Positions 22,807 to 31,690 are shown, counted from the first letter of the stretch. The stretch: DNA of 43,564 nt from Thermoleophilia bacterium (GCA_025928515.1 JAICJI010000016.1:1-43564); one strand, 5' to 3'. Translations and numbers: made by a program. Notes: generated from the letters alone by a model not told the origin.

Positions 22807-23612
22807 TGGCAGCGGAGATCTCGGCCCAGCTCGTTCGTGAGCTCCGCGAGAGCACCGGCGCGGGGATGATGGACTGCAAGCGCGCCCTCCAGGAGACGAA
22901 CGGCGACATGGAAGCGGCGATCGTGCTCCTACGCGAGAAGGGCATGGCGAACGCCGCGAAGCGCGCCGACCGCGCCACGACCGAAGGGCTCGTCGGCTAC
23001 CGGCTGGCGTCCGACCAGTCCCGCGGCACCATGGTCGCGATCGGCTGCGAGACGGAGCCGGTCTCGAACAACGAGGACTTCCAGGCGTTCGGCAAGAAGG
23101 TCTTGGACCTCGTCGAAGCCGAGGGAATCGACGCCGTCGCGCAGCTCGACGAGGAACGGGCCGAGCTGTCTGGAAAGCTCGGCGAGAACATCGCGGTCGC
23201 CGGCGCAGCCAGGTTCGAGGCCGTCGACGGTGGCCGCCTCGGCGCGTACGTCCACCCGCCCGCCAACAAGCTCGGCGTTCTCCTCAACCTCCGTGGGGGC
23301 GACGACGACCTCGCCCGCAAGCTCGCGATGCACATCGCGGCCTCGAACCCGAGATGGATCGGGCGCGAGGACGTCCCGGAGGACGCGATCGCCGCCGAGC
23401 GCGAGATCTTCGCGAACTCCGACGAGGTGCAGTCGAAGCCGGAGCAGGCGCGTGACAAGATCGTCGAAGGAATGATGAACAAGCGCTTCTTCGGGGCGAA
23501 CGTTCTCGCCGACCAGGACTGGGTTCACGACGACAACCTCAAGGTCGGCAAGGTCCTCGCCGACGCGGCGGCGGAAGTGCTCGAGTTCCAGCGGTTCTCC
23601 CTCTCGGGATGA
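22806..23612 (+). CDS. tsf: Translation elongation factor Ts, with TEPV in place of TDFV
   Basis: 268 aa. N-terminal UBA-like domain: [22 protein letters not shown] then [22 protein letters not shown]. The core has [16 protein letters not shown] where nearly all EF-Ts proteins read N-CETDFVA-N: residues E84 and P85 replace the Asp-Phe that inserts near the magnesium site of EF-Tu. Later segments (VAAARFEAV-like, [36 protein letters not shown]) are normal. It catalyses GDP release from EF-Tu. ATG 22806 is preferred over GTG 22803 because it shares one base with the rpsB stop (TGATG). Confidence 0.97.
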   Translation: MAAEISAQLVRELRESTGAGMMDCKRALQETNGDMEAAIVLLREKGMANAAKRADRATTEGLVGYRLASDQSRGTMVAIGCETEPVSNNEDFQAFGKKVLDLVEAEGIDAVAQLDEERAELSGKLGENIAVAGAARFEAVDGGRLGAYVHPPANKLGVLLNLRGGDDDLARKLAMHIAASNPRWIGREDVPEDAIAAEREIFANSDEVQSKPEQARDKIVEGMMNKRFFGANVLADQDWVHDDNLKVGKVLADAAAEVLEFQRFSLSG

Positions 23613-24397
23613 CCGCGCGCGCGGAGACCGAGACAGGCACGACCGCCGTGCCGCCCAACGACCGTGCACCGGCATTCCGCCGGGTACTGCTCAAGCTCTC
23701 GGGCGAGGCGCTCATGGGCGAGCGCGACTACGGCATCGACCCGGATGTCACGCGCGCGCTCGCGAAGGAGGTCGCCGGCATCCGCGCCGAGGGAGTCGAC
23801 GTCGCCGTCGTGGTGGGCGGTGGCAACTTCTATCGCGGTCTCGCCGCAGCCGCAGAGAGCGGGATGGACCGAGCAACGGCCGACTACGCCGGGATGCTCG
23901 CGACGCTCCTCAACGCGCTCGCATTGCAGGACGCGCTCGAGCGGGAGGGCGCCGACACGCGCGTCATGTCCGCACTCGAGGTCTCGGAGGTGGCTGAGCC
24001 GTACATCCGGCGGCGCGCCATGCGGCATCTCGAGAAGGGTCGAGTCGTGATCTTCGCGGCCGGCACCGGCAACCCGTTCTTCACCACTGACACTGCCGCG
24101 GCGCTGCGTGCGCTCGAGATCGGCGCCGACGCGATCCTGATGGCCAAGCACGGGGTGAGGGGCGTCTACGACGGCGACCCGCGGCAGGTGTCCGACGCCG
24201 AGTTCCTGCCGCGGATCACGCACCTCGAGGCGATCGAGCGCGGGCTGAAGGTCATGGACACGACAGCTCTTTCGCTCTGCATGGACAACCGGCTTACGAT
24301 CCACGTCTTCGAGCTCGCCGAGGGCAACGTCGCCCGCGTCGTCAACGGCGAGGAGGTCGGAACGATCATTTCGACGGCTGGAAGCAAGGAGGGCTAA
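23609..24397 (+). CDS. pyrH: UMP kinase (uridylate kinase)
   Basis: 262 aa, amino-acid-kinase fold. It phosphorylates UMP to UDP. Motifs: [15 protein letters not shown] (phosphate loop), [53 protein letters not shown] and [15 protein letters not shown]. The first 22 residues are an extra N-terminal stretch of low conservation. ATG 23609 overlaps the tsf stop by four bases (ATGA), so the start is well fixed. The enzyme sits between tsf and frr as in most bacteria. Confidence 0.97.
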   Translation: MTARAETETGTTAVPPNDRAPAFRRVLLKLSGEALMGERDYGIDPDVTRALAKEVAGIRAEGVDVAVVVGGGNFYRGLAAAAESGMDRATADYAGMLATLLNALALQDALEREGADTRVMSALEVSEVAEPYIRRRAMRHLEKGRVVIFAAGTGNPFFTTDTAAALRALEIGADAILMAKHGVRGVYDGDPRQVSDAEFLPRITHLEAIERGLKVMDTTALSLCMDNRLTIHVFELAEGNVARVVNGEEVGTIISTAGSKEG

Positions 24398-24400
24398 GGG

Positions 24401-24964
24401 ATGGCGACTGCAGAAGAGCTGATCAACGGAGCGCAGGACAAGATGGTCAAGTCGGTCGAGCACGCACGGTCCGAGTTCTCGACCGTCCGTACCGGCCGTG
24501 CCTCGGCCTCGCTCCTCGACCGGATCGAGGTCGACTACTACGGCACGCAGACACCGTTACGCCAGCTCTCGACGATCAATGTCCCCGAGCCGCGCATGCT
24601 CACGGTGCAGCCGTTCGACCCCAGCTCGATCCGCGCCATCGAGAAGGCGATCCAGGAGTCGGACCTCGGGCTGACGCCGTCGAACGACGGCAAGCTGATC
24701 CGGCTGCCGATCCCGCAGCTGACCGAGGAACGGCGCAAGGAGCTCGTCAAGGTCGTGCGCAACATGGCCGAAGGGCACCGGGTCGCCGTCCGCGACATTC
24801 GGCGCGACGCGATGCGGCATCTCAAGGAGCTCGTGGACAAAGGCGAGGTCGGAGCCGACGACGAGCACCGCGCCGAGGGCCGTGTCCAGGAGCTGACCGA
24901 CGAGCACACGAAGCAGATCGACGAGCTGCTGAAGCACAAAGAGGCAGAGGTGATGGAGGTTTAG
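24401..24964 (+). CDS. frr: Ribosome recycling factor
   Basis: 187 aa, full length. It works with EF-G to split post-termination ribosomes. Key segments: DKMVKSVEHARSEFSTVRTGRASASLLDRIEVDYYGTQTPL, LTVQPFDPSSIRAIEKAIQESDLGLTPSNDG, IRLPIPQLTEERRKELVK and RDIRRDAMRHLKELV, covering both the three-helix bundle and the small beta domain. AAGGAGGGC lies upstream of ATG 24401, which follows the pyrH stop by 3 bases. Confidence 0.97.
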   Translation: MATAEELINGAQDKMVKSVEHARSEFSTVRTGRASASLLDRIEVDYYGTQTPLRQLSTINVPEPRMLTVQPFDPSSIRAIEKAIQESDLGLTPSNDGKLIRLPIPQLTEERRKELVKVVRNMAEGHRVAVRDIRRDAMRHLKELVDKGEVGADDEHRAEGRVQELTDEHTKQIDELLKHKEAEVMEV

Positions 24965-24968
24965 CTGG

Positions 24969-25706
24969 ATGGCCTCCGTCCCAGGCACAGGCACCGACGT
25001 CAGTCCCGAGGAACACCTTCCCGAGGCCGCGCACGCGGTCGCGATCATCATGGACGGGAGCGGGCGCTGGGCCACCGAGCACGGCGTCTCGGTCGCCGAC
25101 GGCCACCGCGCCGGGTCGCGCGCGTTGCGGCCCGTCGTCGAGACGGCGATCGACCTCGGAGTCGAGTCGCTCGCGGTCTATGCCTTCTCGACCGAGAACT
25201 GGAGCCGTCCCATCGAGGAGGTCGAGGCGCTGATGGAGATCTTCGGCGAGACGATCGAGCGTGAACTCGAAGACCTCGCCGCGCAGGGCGTCCGGTGCCG
25301 GTTCGTCGGGCGTCGCGACCGTGCCCCCGACTGGCTGCGGGCGAAGATGGAGCAGCTCGAGGCGGCGACGTCCGCCAAGACGAGGCTCCAGCTCTGGATC
25401 GCCTTCGACTACGGCGGCCGGGCCGAGCTCGTCGACGCCGCACGCCGGCTGCTCGAGAGCGGCAGGGAGCCCGACGAGGTCGACGAGGCTGCGCTCGCTG
25501 CGAGCCTCTACGAGCCGGACATGCCCGATCCCGACCTCGTGATCCGCACCTCCGGCGAACGCCGCATCTCGAACTTCCTCCTCTGGCAGTCCGCGTACGC
25601 CGAGTACGTCTTCACCGACACCCTCTGGCCGGACTTCGGGCCGGACGAGCTGCGCACCGCGATCGAGGAGTACGCGAGCCGGCGCCGTAGATTCGGCGGG
25701 CGATGA
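24969..25706 (+). CDS. uppS: Isoprenyl (cis-prenyl) transferase, UppS type, with MDGSGRWA motif
   Basis: 245 aa. Condenses isopentenyl diphosphate in cis to make the undecaprenyl/decaprenyl carrier for peptidoglycan and glycan export. Family motifs are IIMDGSGRWA (D29 is the catalytic Asp), AFSTENWSRP, FVGRRD, LQLWIAFDYGGRAELVDAARRL, DLVIRTSGERRISNFLLWQSAYAEYVFTDTLWPDF. The first motif normally reads MDGNGRWA, and here S31 replaces the Asn. ATG 24969 lies 4 bp after the frr stop, with GGAGG at the end of frr. It lies next to cdsA and the two MEP-pathway genes dxr and ispG, so precursor supply and use are clustered. Confidence 0.95.
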   Translation: MASVPGTGTDVSPEEHLPEAAHAVAIIMDGSGRWATEHGVSVADGHRAGSRALRPVVETAIDLGVESLAVYAFSTENWSRPIEEVEALMEIFGETIERELEDLAAQGVRCRFVGRRDRAPDWLRAKMEQLEAATSAKTRLQLWIAFDYGGRAELVDAARRLLESGREPDEVDEAALAASLYEPDMPDPDLVIRTSGERRISNFLLWQSAYAEYVFTDTLWPDFGPDELRTAIEEYASRRRRFGGR

Positions 25707-26506
25707 CCAACTTTGCCTCGCGTCTCGTGGTCGCGGCGGTCGGCCTGCCGCTCGTGCTCGGCGTGCTCTGGCTCGGCGGGTGGTGGCTCTTCGGGCTGCT
25801 TGCGGTCGCCGCGTGCGTCGGTGTGCACGAGTTCGTGACGACGGCGCGTCCCATGCGGCCGCTCGCGCCGGCCGTCTACGGCGGCGTTCTGCTCGCACTC
25901 GTCGGCGCGCGTCAAGGGGGAGTCGTGTGGCTGCTCGCCGGGTTTCTCGCGACCTTCGCATTCGCCTTCGTCCTCCACGCTCTGTCGAGCACGCGCGCGC
26001 CGACGACTGCGGCGGTGGGCTCGACCGTCCTCGGCTCGGCATGGATCGGCCCTGGGCTCGGCTTCCTGCTCCTCCTGCGTCAGATGCACGACCACGGCCG
26101 CCTGATCGCCTTCGCGGTCGTGCTCGCAGCGTGGGCGGCGGCGACGTTCGCGTACTTCGGTGGCCGGCTGACCGGCCGGCACAAGCTCGCGCCGCGCCTG
26201 TCGCCGGGTAAGTCGTGGGAGGGCCTGTTCTTCGGTGCTGCCGCGTGCACCTTCGTCGCGTTCATCGCGCTCTACAAGACGCGCGACCACTACCTCTCGA
26301 TCTGGCAGGCGATCGTGCTCGGCCTCGTCCTCGTCGTCGCGGAAGTGATCGGCGACCTCTTCGAATCGGCGTTGAAGCGCGACCTCGAGGTGAAGGACAC
26401 CGGGAGGCTGCTGGGCGGGCACGGCGGCATGCTCGACCGCATCGACGGCCTGCTCTTCGCCGCACCGGCCGCATATTTCCTCGTCGTCGCCTATGGTTTC
26501 CACTAA
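25703..26506 (+). CDS. cdsA: Phosphatidate cytidylyltransferase
   Basis: 267 aa, seven or eight membrane segments. Makes CDP-diacylglycerol, the substrate for the CDP-alcohol phosphatidyltransferases encoded at 33622 and 41382. The C-terminal CDP-DAG synthase signature is intact: VLGLVLVVAEVIGDLFESALKRDLEVKDTG and LLGGHGGMLDRIDGLLF; LSPGKSWEGL is the other conserved segment. ATG 25703 overlaps the uppS stop (ATGA). Confidence 0.95.
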   Translation: MTNFASRLVVAAVGLPLVLGVLWLGGWWLFGLLAVAACVGVHEFVTTARPMRPLAPAVYGGVLLALVGARQGGVVWLLAGFLATFAFAFVLHALSSTRAPTTAAVGSTVLGSAWIGPGLGFLLLLRQMHDHGRLIAFAVVLAAWAAATFAYFGGRLTGRHKLAPRLSPGKSWEGLFFGAAACTFVAFIALYKTRDHYLSIWQAIVLGLVLVVAEVIGDLFESALKRDLEVKDTGRLLGGHGGMLDRIDGLLFAAPAAYFLVVAYGFH

Positions 26507-26515
26507 CCGACTCCC

Positions 26516-26521
26516 TACACT
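26516..26521 (+). promoter_or_regulatory. Putative -10 element TACACT before dxr
   Basis: TACACT ends 6 nt before the GTG start at 26528; no ribosome binding site lies in the 21-bp gap after cdsA. It implies a promoter inside the rpsB-proS cluster that drives dxr and rseP as a leaderless transcript. Confidence 0.55.
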
Positions 26522-26527
26522 GGTGCG

Positions 26528-27589
26528 GTGAAGCGCGTCGCGCTGCTCGGAGCTACGGGGTCGATCGGTCGCCAGGCGATCGAGATCGTCGAGGCGCATC
26601 CGGAGCTCGAGCTCTGCGCCGCCGCCTCCGGCTCGACGCCGCTCGACGACGTCGATGCGCCGCTCAAGGCCGTCGGTGGCGACCTGACCGAGCTTCTCGA
26701 GCGCGCCCAGCCCGATGTCGTGCTCAACGCCGTCGTCGGGTTCGCGGGCGTGCATGCGACGCTCTGGACGCTCGAGCGCGGGATCGACCTCGCCCTCGCC
26801 AACAAGGAGAGCCTCGTCGCCGCCGGAGAGCTCGCGCTCGCGGCGTGGGGGAGGGGCGGCGGCCGGATCCTGCCCGTCGACAGCGAGCACTCAGCCCTGT
26901 TCCAGTGCCTCGAAGGACGCGAAGCGGAGCAGATCGACACGCTCGTCGTCACCGGTTCGGGCGGCCCGTTCCGCGGCCGCCCGGGCGCCGAGCTCGAGGA
27001 CGTCACGCCCGATCAGGCGCTCGCACATCCGACGTGGCGCATGGGCCCGAAGATCACGGTGGATTCCGCAACGCTCGCGAACAAAGGGCTCGAGGTGATC
27101 GAGGCGCACTACCTCTTCGGCGTGGAGTACGGACGAATCGAGGTGGCCATCCAACCGACGTCGATCGTGCATGCGCTCGTGCGCTTCCGCGACGGGGCAT
27201 CGCTCGCGCATCTCGGCTACCCGGACATGCGAGTCCCGATCTCGTACGCGCTCACGTATCCCGAGCGCGCCGCCACGCCGCTTGCGCCGCTCGACCTGAC
27301 CGCCCTCAGGCTCGAGTTCTCGCCGCCGGACACGGACACGTTCCCGATGCTCGCGCTCGCGCGCGCCGCCGGCGAGGAGGGCGGCAGCGCGCCGTGCGTT
27401 TTCAACGCCGCGAACGAGGTCGCGGTCGCCGCGTTCCTCGGCGGCCGGCTGCCGTTCCTCGGGATCCCCGAGGTCGTGGGGGAGACCCTCGCCGCCGCGG
27501 GGGCCGACGCCGTCGGCGATCTGGACGATCTCGTCGAGGCCGATCGTGCGGCACGAGCGCTCGCGGAAGGAGCGCTGGCCCCGGCATGA
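26528..27589 (+). CDS. dxr: 1-deoxy-D-xylulose 5-phosphate reductoisomerase
   Basis: 353 aa, slightly shorter than E. coli Dxr (398). Second enzyme of the MEP isoprenoid pathway; converts DXP to MEP with NADPH. N-terminal nucleotide-binding segment RVALLGATGSIGRQAIEIVEAHPE; LANKESLVAAGELAL; metal and substrate residues in PVDSEHSALFQCLEG, TGSGGPFRG and ITVDSATLANKGLEVIEAHYLFG; then EVAIQPTSIVHALVRFRDGASLAHLG and VFNAANEVAVAAFL. GTG 26528 follows a TACACT box. Fosmidomycin would be its inhibitor. Its stop overlaps the protease start (ATGA). Confidence 0.97.
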   Translation: MKRVALLGATGSIGRQAIEIVEAHPELELCAAASGSTPLDDVDAPLKAVGGDLTELLERAQPDVVLNAVVGFAGVHATLWTLERGIDLALANKESLVAAGELALAAWGRGGGRILPVDSEHSALFQCLEGREAEQIDTLVVTGSGGPFRGRPGAELEDVTPDQALAHPTWRMGPKITVDSATLANKGLEVIEAHYLFGVEYGRIEVAIQPTSIVHALVRFRDGASLAHLGYPDMRVPISYALTYPERAATPLAPLDLTALRLEFSPPDTDTFPMLALARAAGEEGGSAPCVFNAANEVAVAAFLGGRLPFLGIPEVVGETLAAAGADAVGDLDDLVEADRAARALAEGALAPA

Positions 27590-28815
27590 CGTGGGTCGTC
27601 GCACTCGGTGGGCTCGTCCTGCTGGTCTTTCTCCACGAGCTGGGCCACTTCTGGGTCGCGCGCGCGGTGGGAATGCGACCGCGGAGCTTCTACGTCGGCT
27701 TCCCGCCGGCGCTCGTCAAGGTGCGGTGGAACGGAATCGAGTACGGGATCGGGATGATCCCGCTCGGCGGCCTCGTGCGGATTCCCGGCATGCACCGGCC
27801 GGCCGCCCGCGACCTGCGTGCGATGACCGAGCCCGCCGTGCGCGAGCAGCCGAGCCTCGCTCCGGTGGTCGGCGCCGTCAGGCGAGCGCTCGACGCGGAG
27901 AACTACGACCTAGCCCGGCAGGCGTATCCCGAGCTCGAGCGAGAGCTCGGCGCCGCCTCCCTCTCGGCGGGTGCGCGACGCTCGGCGGCGCGGGGACTTC
28001 GCGACGTGGAGGAGGGGACGGCTCCCGAGGCCTACTGGCGCGCACCGACCTGGAAGCGCGTAGCCGTAATCGCCGCAGGGCCGCTCGCGAACGTCGCGAT
28101 CGCGTTCCTGATCCTCTTCTACGTCTTCGCCGTCGCCGGCGGGCCCTCGCAGCGCCCGACGTCGACGGTCGCGAATGTCAAGGCGGGAGCTCCGGCGGCG
28201 GCCGCGGGTCTCGAGGTCGGCGACCGCGTCGTGGCGGTCAACGGCCAGGCGATCGGAACGTTCTCCGACGCGTCACGCCTCATCCGGTCGAGCCGTGGAG
28301 GCCCGGTCACGCTCACGGTGCTTCGCGGCGGACAGCGTGTGACGGTCGGCCCCCGGCCGACCGTCCGTGAGAACGGCCGCTGGATCTTCGGCTTCTCGCC
28401 CGCGGCGAAGCTCGTCACGTACCCACCGGTCAAGGCCGCCCGCATCTCGGTGTCGGATCTCTGGGGGGTCGTGACCGGCACCGCGACAGGGATCAAGGGG
28501 CTCTTCTCGAGCCAGGGCCGCAGCCAGCTCTCCGGCCCGCCCGGAATCGTCCGCGTCGAGCACACGGAGCTTCAGGTCGGCCTGCCGTACTACCTCGAGA
28601 TCCTCGCGTTCGTGAGCATGTCGCTCGCGCTCCTCAACCTCCTGCCGCTGCTGCCTCTCGACGGCGGCCACATCCTGTTCTCGCTGATCGAGGCCGTGCG
28701 CCGCCGTGCGCTGGCCCGCGAGGTCTACGAGCGCGTATCGGTGGTCGGCTTCGCGCTGATCCTGCTGTTGCTGGTGATCGCGTCCTCCAACGACCTCTCG
28801 GGCGGGGCGCACTGA
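27586..28815 (+). CDS. rseP: Site-2 (M50) intramembrane metalloprotease, RseP type with PDZ domain
   Basis: 409 aa. The zinc site is HELGH in the first membrane segment (VFLHELGHFWVARAVGM) with the distal Asp in NLLPLLPLDGGHILFSLIE. GMIPLGGLVRIPGM is the conserved loop. Between that loop and the second segment (AGPLANVAIAFLILFYVF) there is a ~75-residue charged, helical insert. One PDZ domain follows (VKAGAPAAAAGLEVGDRVVAVNGQAIG). Such proteases release anti-sigma factors or trim signal peptides; the anti-sigma proteins encoded at 35508 and 37236 are possible clients. ATG 27586 overlaps the dxr stop; the long open frame from 26215 is not real in its first part. Confidence 0.93.
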   Translation: MTWVVALGGLVLLVFLHELGHFWVARAVGMRPRSFYVGFPPALVKVRWNGIEYGIGMIPLGGLVRIPGMHRPAARDLRAMTEPAVREQPSLAPVVGAVRRALDAENYDLARQAYPELERELGAASLSAGARRSAARGLRDVEEGTAPEAYWRAPTWKRVAVIAAGPLANVAIAFLILFYVFAVAGGPSQRPTSTVANVKAGAPAAAAGLEVGDRVVAVNGQAIGTFSDASRLIRSSRGGPVTLTVLRGGQRVTVGPRPTVRENGRWIFGFSPAAKLVTYPPVKAARISVSDLWGVVTGTATGIKGLFSSQGRSQLSGPPGIVRVEHTELQVGLPYYLEILAFVSMSLALLNLLPLLPLDGGHILFSLIEAVRRRALAREVYERVSVVGFALILLLLVIASSNDLSGGAH

Positions 28816-28819
28816 CCCT

Positions 28820-28850
28820 CCTCAGCGTCCTCTGAGGGCACGAGTCCCTC
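28820..28850 (+). promoter_or_regulatory. Two overlapping hairpins between rseP and ispG
   Basis: CCTCAG (28820-28825) pairs with CTGAGG (28832-28837). GAGGG (28834-28838) pairs instead with CCCTC (28846-28850). The shared bases make the two helices mutually exclusive. No T-run follows. The element lies 5 bp after the rseP stop and 15 bp before the ispG -10 box; it could be a terminator for the upstream unit or an alternating structure. Confidence 0.4.
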
Positions 28851-28864
28851 GGAAGTCGCCTGGC

Positions 28865-28870
28865 TAGACT
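28865..28870 (+). promoter_or_regulatory. Putative -10 element TAGACT before ispG
   Basis: TAGACT ends 9 nt before ATG 28880; the intervening bases (GATTTTCGG) hold no ribosome binding site. A leader of only a few bases, or none, is expected. Confidence 0.5.
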
Positions 28871-28879
28871 GATTTTCGG

Positions 28880-30013
28880 ATGGCGAGCAAGCGTCAGATC
28901 ACGGTTGGAGCCGTCAAGATCGGCGGCGGCGCGCCCGTCGTCGTCCAGTCGATGACGACGACGAAGACGCACGACGTCGAGGCGACGACCGCGCAGGTGG
29001 CTGCGCTGGCGAGTGCGGGCTGCGAGATCGTGCGCGTCGCGGTTCCGAAGACCGAGGACGCGGAGGCGCTCTCGAAGATCGTCCGCTTCTCGCCGGTCCC
29101 GATCATCGCCGACATCCATTTCAACGCGAGCCTCGCGCTGAAGGCGATCGACCAGGGTGTCGCCGCCGTCCGCATCAACCCGGGCAACATCGGCGGGGCG
29201 GACAAGGTCGCCGAGGTCGTCCGGGCCGCGAAGGCGAAGGGGATCCCGATGCGGATCGGCGCGAACTCCGGCTCCCTGCCGAAGCACCTCGAGGAGCTCG
29301 CGCAGAAGGATCAGGCGGAGGCACTCGTCGAGGCGGCGCTCGAGGAGGTTCGCCTGCTCGAGAGCCTCGACTTCTACGACTTCAAGATCTCGGTCAAGTC
29401 GAGCCATGTGCCCACCATGATCCGCGCCTACCGGATGCTGTCGGAGAAGGTCAGCTATCCGCTCCACCTCGGCGTCACCGAGGCGGGGACCGTCTTCGCC
29501 GGCTCGATCAAGAGCGCCGTCGGGATCGGGACACTGCTCGCGGAGGGGATCGGCGACACGATCCGCGTCTCGCTCTCCTCCGATCCGGTCGAGGAGCCGA
29601 AGACGGCGTACGAGATCCTCAAGGCACTCGGCTTGCGCGAGCGCGGCCCCGTGATGATCGCCTGCCCGAGCTGCGGCCGCGACAACGTCGGCGTGCACAC
29701 GCTCGCCGAGGAGGTCGAGCGGCGCCTGCAGGAGTATCCGCAGGCGTTCGAGGTCGCGGTGCTGGGCTGCGCGGTGAACGGCCCCGGCGAGTCGGGCGAC
29801 GCAGACTTCGGGATCGCGGGCGGTCGCGACGTCGGCTTCATCTACGCGCATGGCCGCGTGCTGAAGAAGGTCGAGTCGGGCATCCTCATCGACGAGCTCT
29901 TCACCGAGATCGACAAGTGGATCGCCGACGGGATGCACCGTCCGAAGCGCCTCAAGATGGCGAAGCCTGCGGCCCTGGCTATGGCTGAGGCCTCGATGAT
30001 CCCGCTCGAATAG
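28880..30013 (+). CDS. ispG: 4-hydroxy-3-methylbut-2-en-1-yl diphosphate synthase (IspG/GcpE)
   Basis: 377 aa, the short bacterial form without the plant insert. Penultimate MEP-pathway enzyme, a [4Fe-4S] reductase. TIM-barrel half: GGGAPVVVQSMTTTKTHDVEATTAQVAALASAGCEIVRVA, PIIADIHFNASLA and VRINPGNIGG. Cluster ligands: MIACPSCGRDNVGVH and VAVLGCAVNGPGESGDADFGIAGG. Together with dxr, uppS and cdsA it forms an isoprenoid/lipid-carrier supply group. It has its own -10 box and a short gap to proS. Confidence 0.97.
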   Translation: MASKRQITVGAVKIGGGAPVVVQSMTTTKTHDVEATTAQVAALASAGCEIVRVAVPKTEDAEALSKIVRFSPVPIIADIHFNASLALKAIDQGVAAVRINPGNIGGADKVAEVVRAAKAKGIPMRIGANSGSLPKHLEELAQKDQAEALVEAALEEVRLLESLDFYDFKISVKSSHVPTMIRAYRMLSEKVSYPLHLGVTEAGTVFAGSIKSAVGIGTLLAEGIGDTIRVSLSSDPVEEPKTAYEILKALGLRERGPVMIACPSCGRDNVGVHTLAEEVERRLQEYPQAFEVAVLGCAVNGPGESGDADFGIAGGRDVGFIYAHGRVLKKVESGILIDELFTEIDKWIADGMHRPKRLKMAKPAALAMAEASMIPLE

Positions 30014-30031
30014 CCTAGGGCGACAGCGCCG

Positions 30032-31690
30032 ATGATTGCCCGGGCCTCACAGCTCTTCCTACCGACCCTGCGCGAGCCGCCTGCCGACGCGGAGGCCGCG
30101 TCGCACCAGCTGCTCGTGCGCGGCGGCTTCATCCGCCAGATCGGAGCCGGTCTCTGGAGCTTTTTGCCGCTCGGCTGGCGCGTGCACATGCGGATCGAGC
30201 AGATCATCCGCGAGGAGATCAACGCGATCGGCGGCCAGGAGATGCGCGCTCCGACCCTCACGCCCGCGGAGCTCTGGGAGACGACCGGCCGGATCGACGT
30301 GCCGATCCTCTTCCACCTCGAGGACAGCGGCGGCCGGCCGTTCGTGCTCTCGTGGACACACGAGGAGTCGATGACCTTCCTCGCGCGCGAGATCCAGTCC
30401 TACAAGCAACTGCCGCAGGTCTGGTACCACTTCTCGAACAAGGACCGCGACGAGCCGCGCCCGCGCGGCGGCCTGCTGCGCGTGCGCGAGTTCGTGATGA
30501 AGGACTCGTACACGTTCGACGCCGACTCGGCCGGGCTCGACGCAGCGTTCGCGCGGCACGAGGAGGCGTACAAGCGGATCTTCGAGCGGTGCGGTCTCGA
30601 GGCGTATCTCGTCGAGGCGGAGTCGGGCGTCATGGGCGGGAAGGAGTCGAAGGACTTCCTCGCGCCGACGGGCTCGGGCGAGAACGAGCTGATGCGCTGT
30701 GAGAACGGCGACTACTTCGCCGATGCCGAAGCGGCACGCGGCGCGCCCCCTCCGGCCGAGCTGCCGCCGGCGCTGGCCGCCCCCGAGCTCGTCGCCACGC
30801 CGGGTGTGGGGACGATCGACGAACTGGCCGACTTCCTGTCGATCGCCGCGTCTGCGACGTCGAAAGCGCTCCCTGTCGTGACCGGCGACCGGCTCGTGCT
30901 CGCGCTCGTGCGCGGCGACGACAAGCTGAGCGAGGGCAAGCTCGAGACCTTCTTCGAGGCGGCGTTCCGGCCGGCGACCGACGAGGAGATCCGCGCCGCG
31001 TTCGGAGCGGGAGGAGGGTCGCTGGGTCCCGTCGGTGTCGACGTCGAGGTGATCGCCGACGAGGCGCTCCGCGAGGGCCAGTACGTCGCGGGCGCGAACG
31101 AGGACGCCAAGCACCTCCGCGGTGTCCGGGCCGGCCGCGATTACGAGCCGACTTTCGCCGACATCCGCCAGGCGAAGGACGGCGACGCCTGCCCGGAGTG
31201 CGGCGGCACGCTCCACATCGAGACTGCGATCGAGGTCGGCCACATCTTCAAGCTCGGCACGTTCCACTCGCAAGCGTTCGGGGCGACGTTTCTGGACGAG
31301 GACGGGAGGGAGAAGCCGCTGATCATGGGTAGTTACGGCATCGGCCTCGCGCGGACGATGGCTGCAGTCGTCGAGCAGTCGCACGACGAAAACGGAATCG
31401 TGTGGCCGCAGGCGGTTGCGCCGTACGACGCGCACGTCGTCGCGCTCCCAGGAGCCGAGGAGATCGCTGCGCAGGCGGCCGAGACACTCTCGGAGGCAGG
31501 GCTCGACGTCCTCCTCGACGACCGCGACCAGCGAGCGGGGGAGAAGTTCGCCGATGCCGACCTGATCGGCTGCCCGCTTCGCGTGACCGCGGGGCGCAAG
31601 AGCCTCGAGGACGGCAAGGTCGACGTCCGCGACCGCGCAAGCGGCGTCGAGAAGCGATTAGATGTTGCCGAGCTCGGCAAGGAGGCGTAG
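30032..31690 (+). CDS. proS: Prolyl-tRNA synthetase, bacterial type with INS editing domain
   Basis: 552 aa class II synthetase. Motif 1 lies around GGFIRQIGAGLWSFLPLGWRVHMRIEQIIREE, motif 2 in EPRPRGGLLRVREFVMKDSYTFDA, and motif 3 in LIMGSYGIGLARTMAAVVEQ. Between motifs 2 and 3 there is an INS-type editing insert (about residues 215-370, FFADAEAARG to EDAKHLRGV) that hydrolyses Ala-tRNAPro. The anticodon-binding domain is C-terminal (DVLLDDRDQRAGEKFADADLIGCPLRVTAG). ATG 30032 follows ispG by 18 bp. The window also holds a tRNA-Pro gene, at 39333. Confidence 0.96.
   Translation: MIARASQLFLPTLREPPADAEAASHQLLVRGGFIRQIGAGLWSFLPLGWRVHMRIEQIIREEINAIGGQEMRAPTLTPAELWETTGRIDVPILFHLEDSGGRPFVLSWTHEESMTFLAREIQSYKQLPQVWYHFSNKDRDEPRPRGGLLRVREFVMKDSYTFDADSAGLDAAFARHEEAYKRIFERCGLEAYLVEAESGVMGGKESKDFLAPTGSGENELMRCENGDYFADAEAARGAPPPAELPPALAAPELVATPGVGTIDELADFLSIAASATSKALPVVTGDRLVLALVRGDDKLSEGKLETFFEAAFRPATDEEIRAAFGAGGGSLGPVGVDVEVIADEALREGQYVAGANEDAKHLRGVRAGRDYEPTFADIRQAKDGDACPECGGTLHIETAIEVGHIFKLGTFHSQAFGATFLDEDGREKPLIMGSYGIGLARTMAAVVEQSHDENGIVWPQAVAPYDAHVVALPGAEEIAAQAAETLSEAGLDVLLDDRDQRAGEKFADADLIGCPLRVTAGRKSLEDGKVDVRDRASGVEKRLDVAELGKEA

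Noticed and set aside
26215-27585. Extended frame before the M50 protease
   Set aside because: It overlaps cdsA and dxr in another frame and is Arg-rich; the protease begins at ATG 27586, overlapping the dxr stop.
27780-28060. Charged ~75-residue insert in the M50 protease as a novel domain
   Set aside because: Other site-2 proteases, such as Bacillus RasP, have insertions of similar size at this place, so it is mentioned only in the gene entry.
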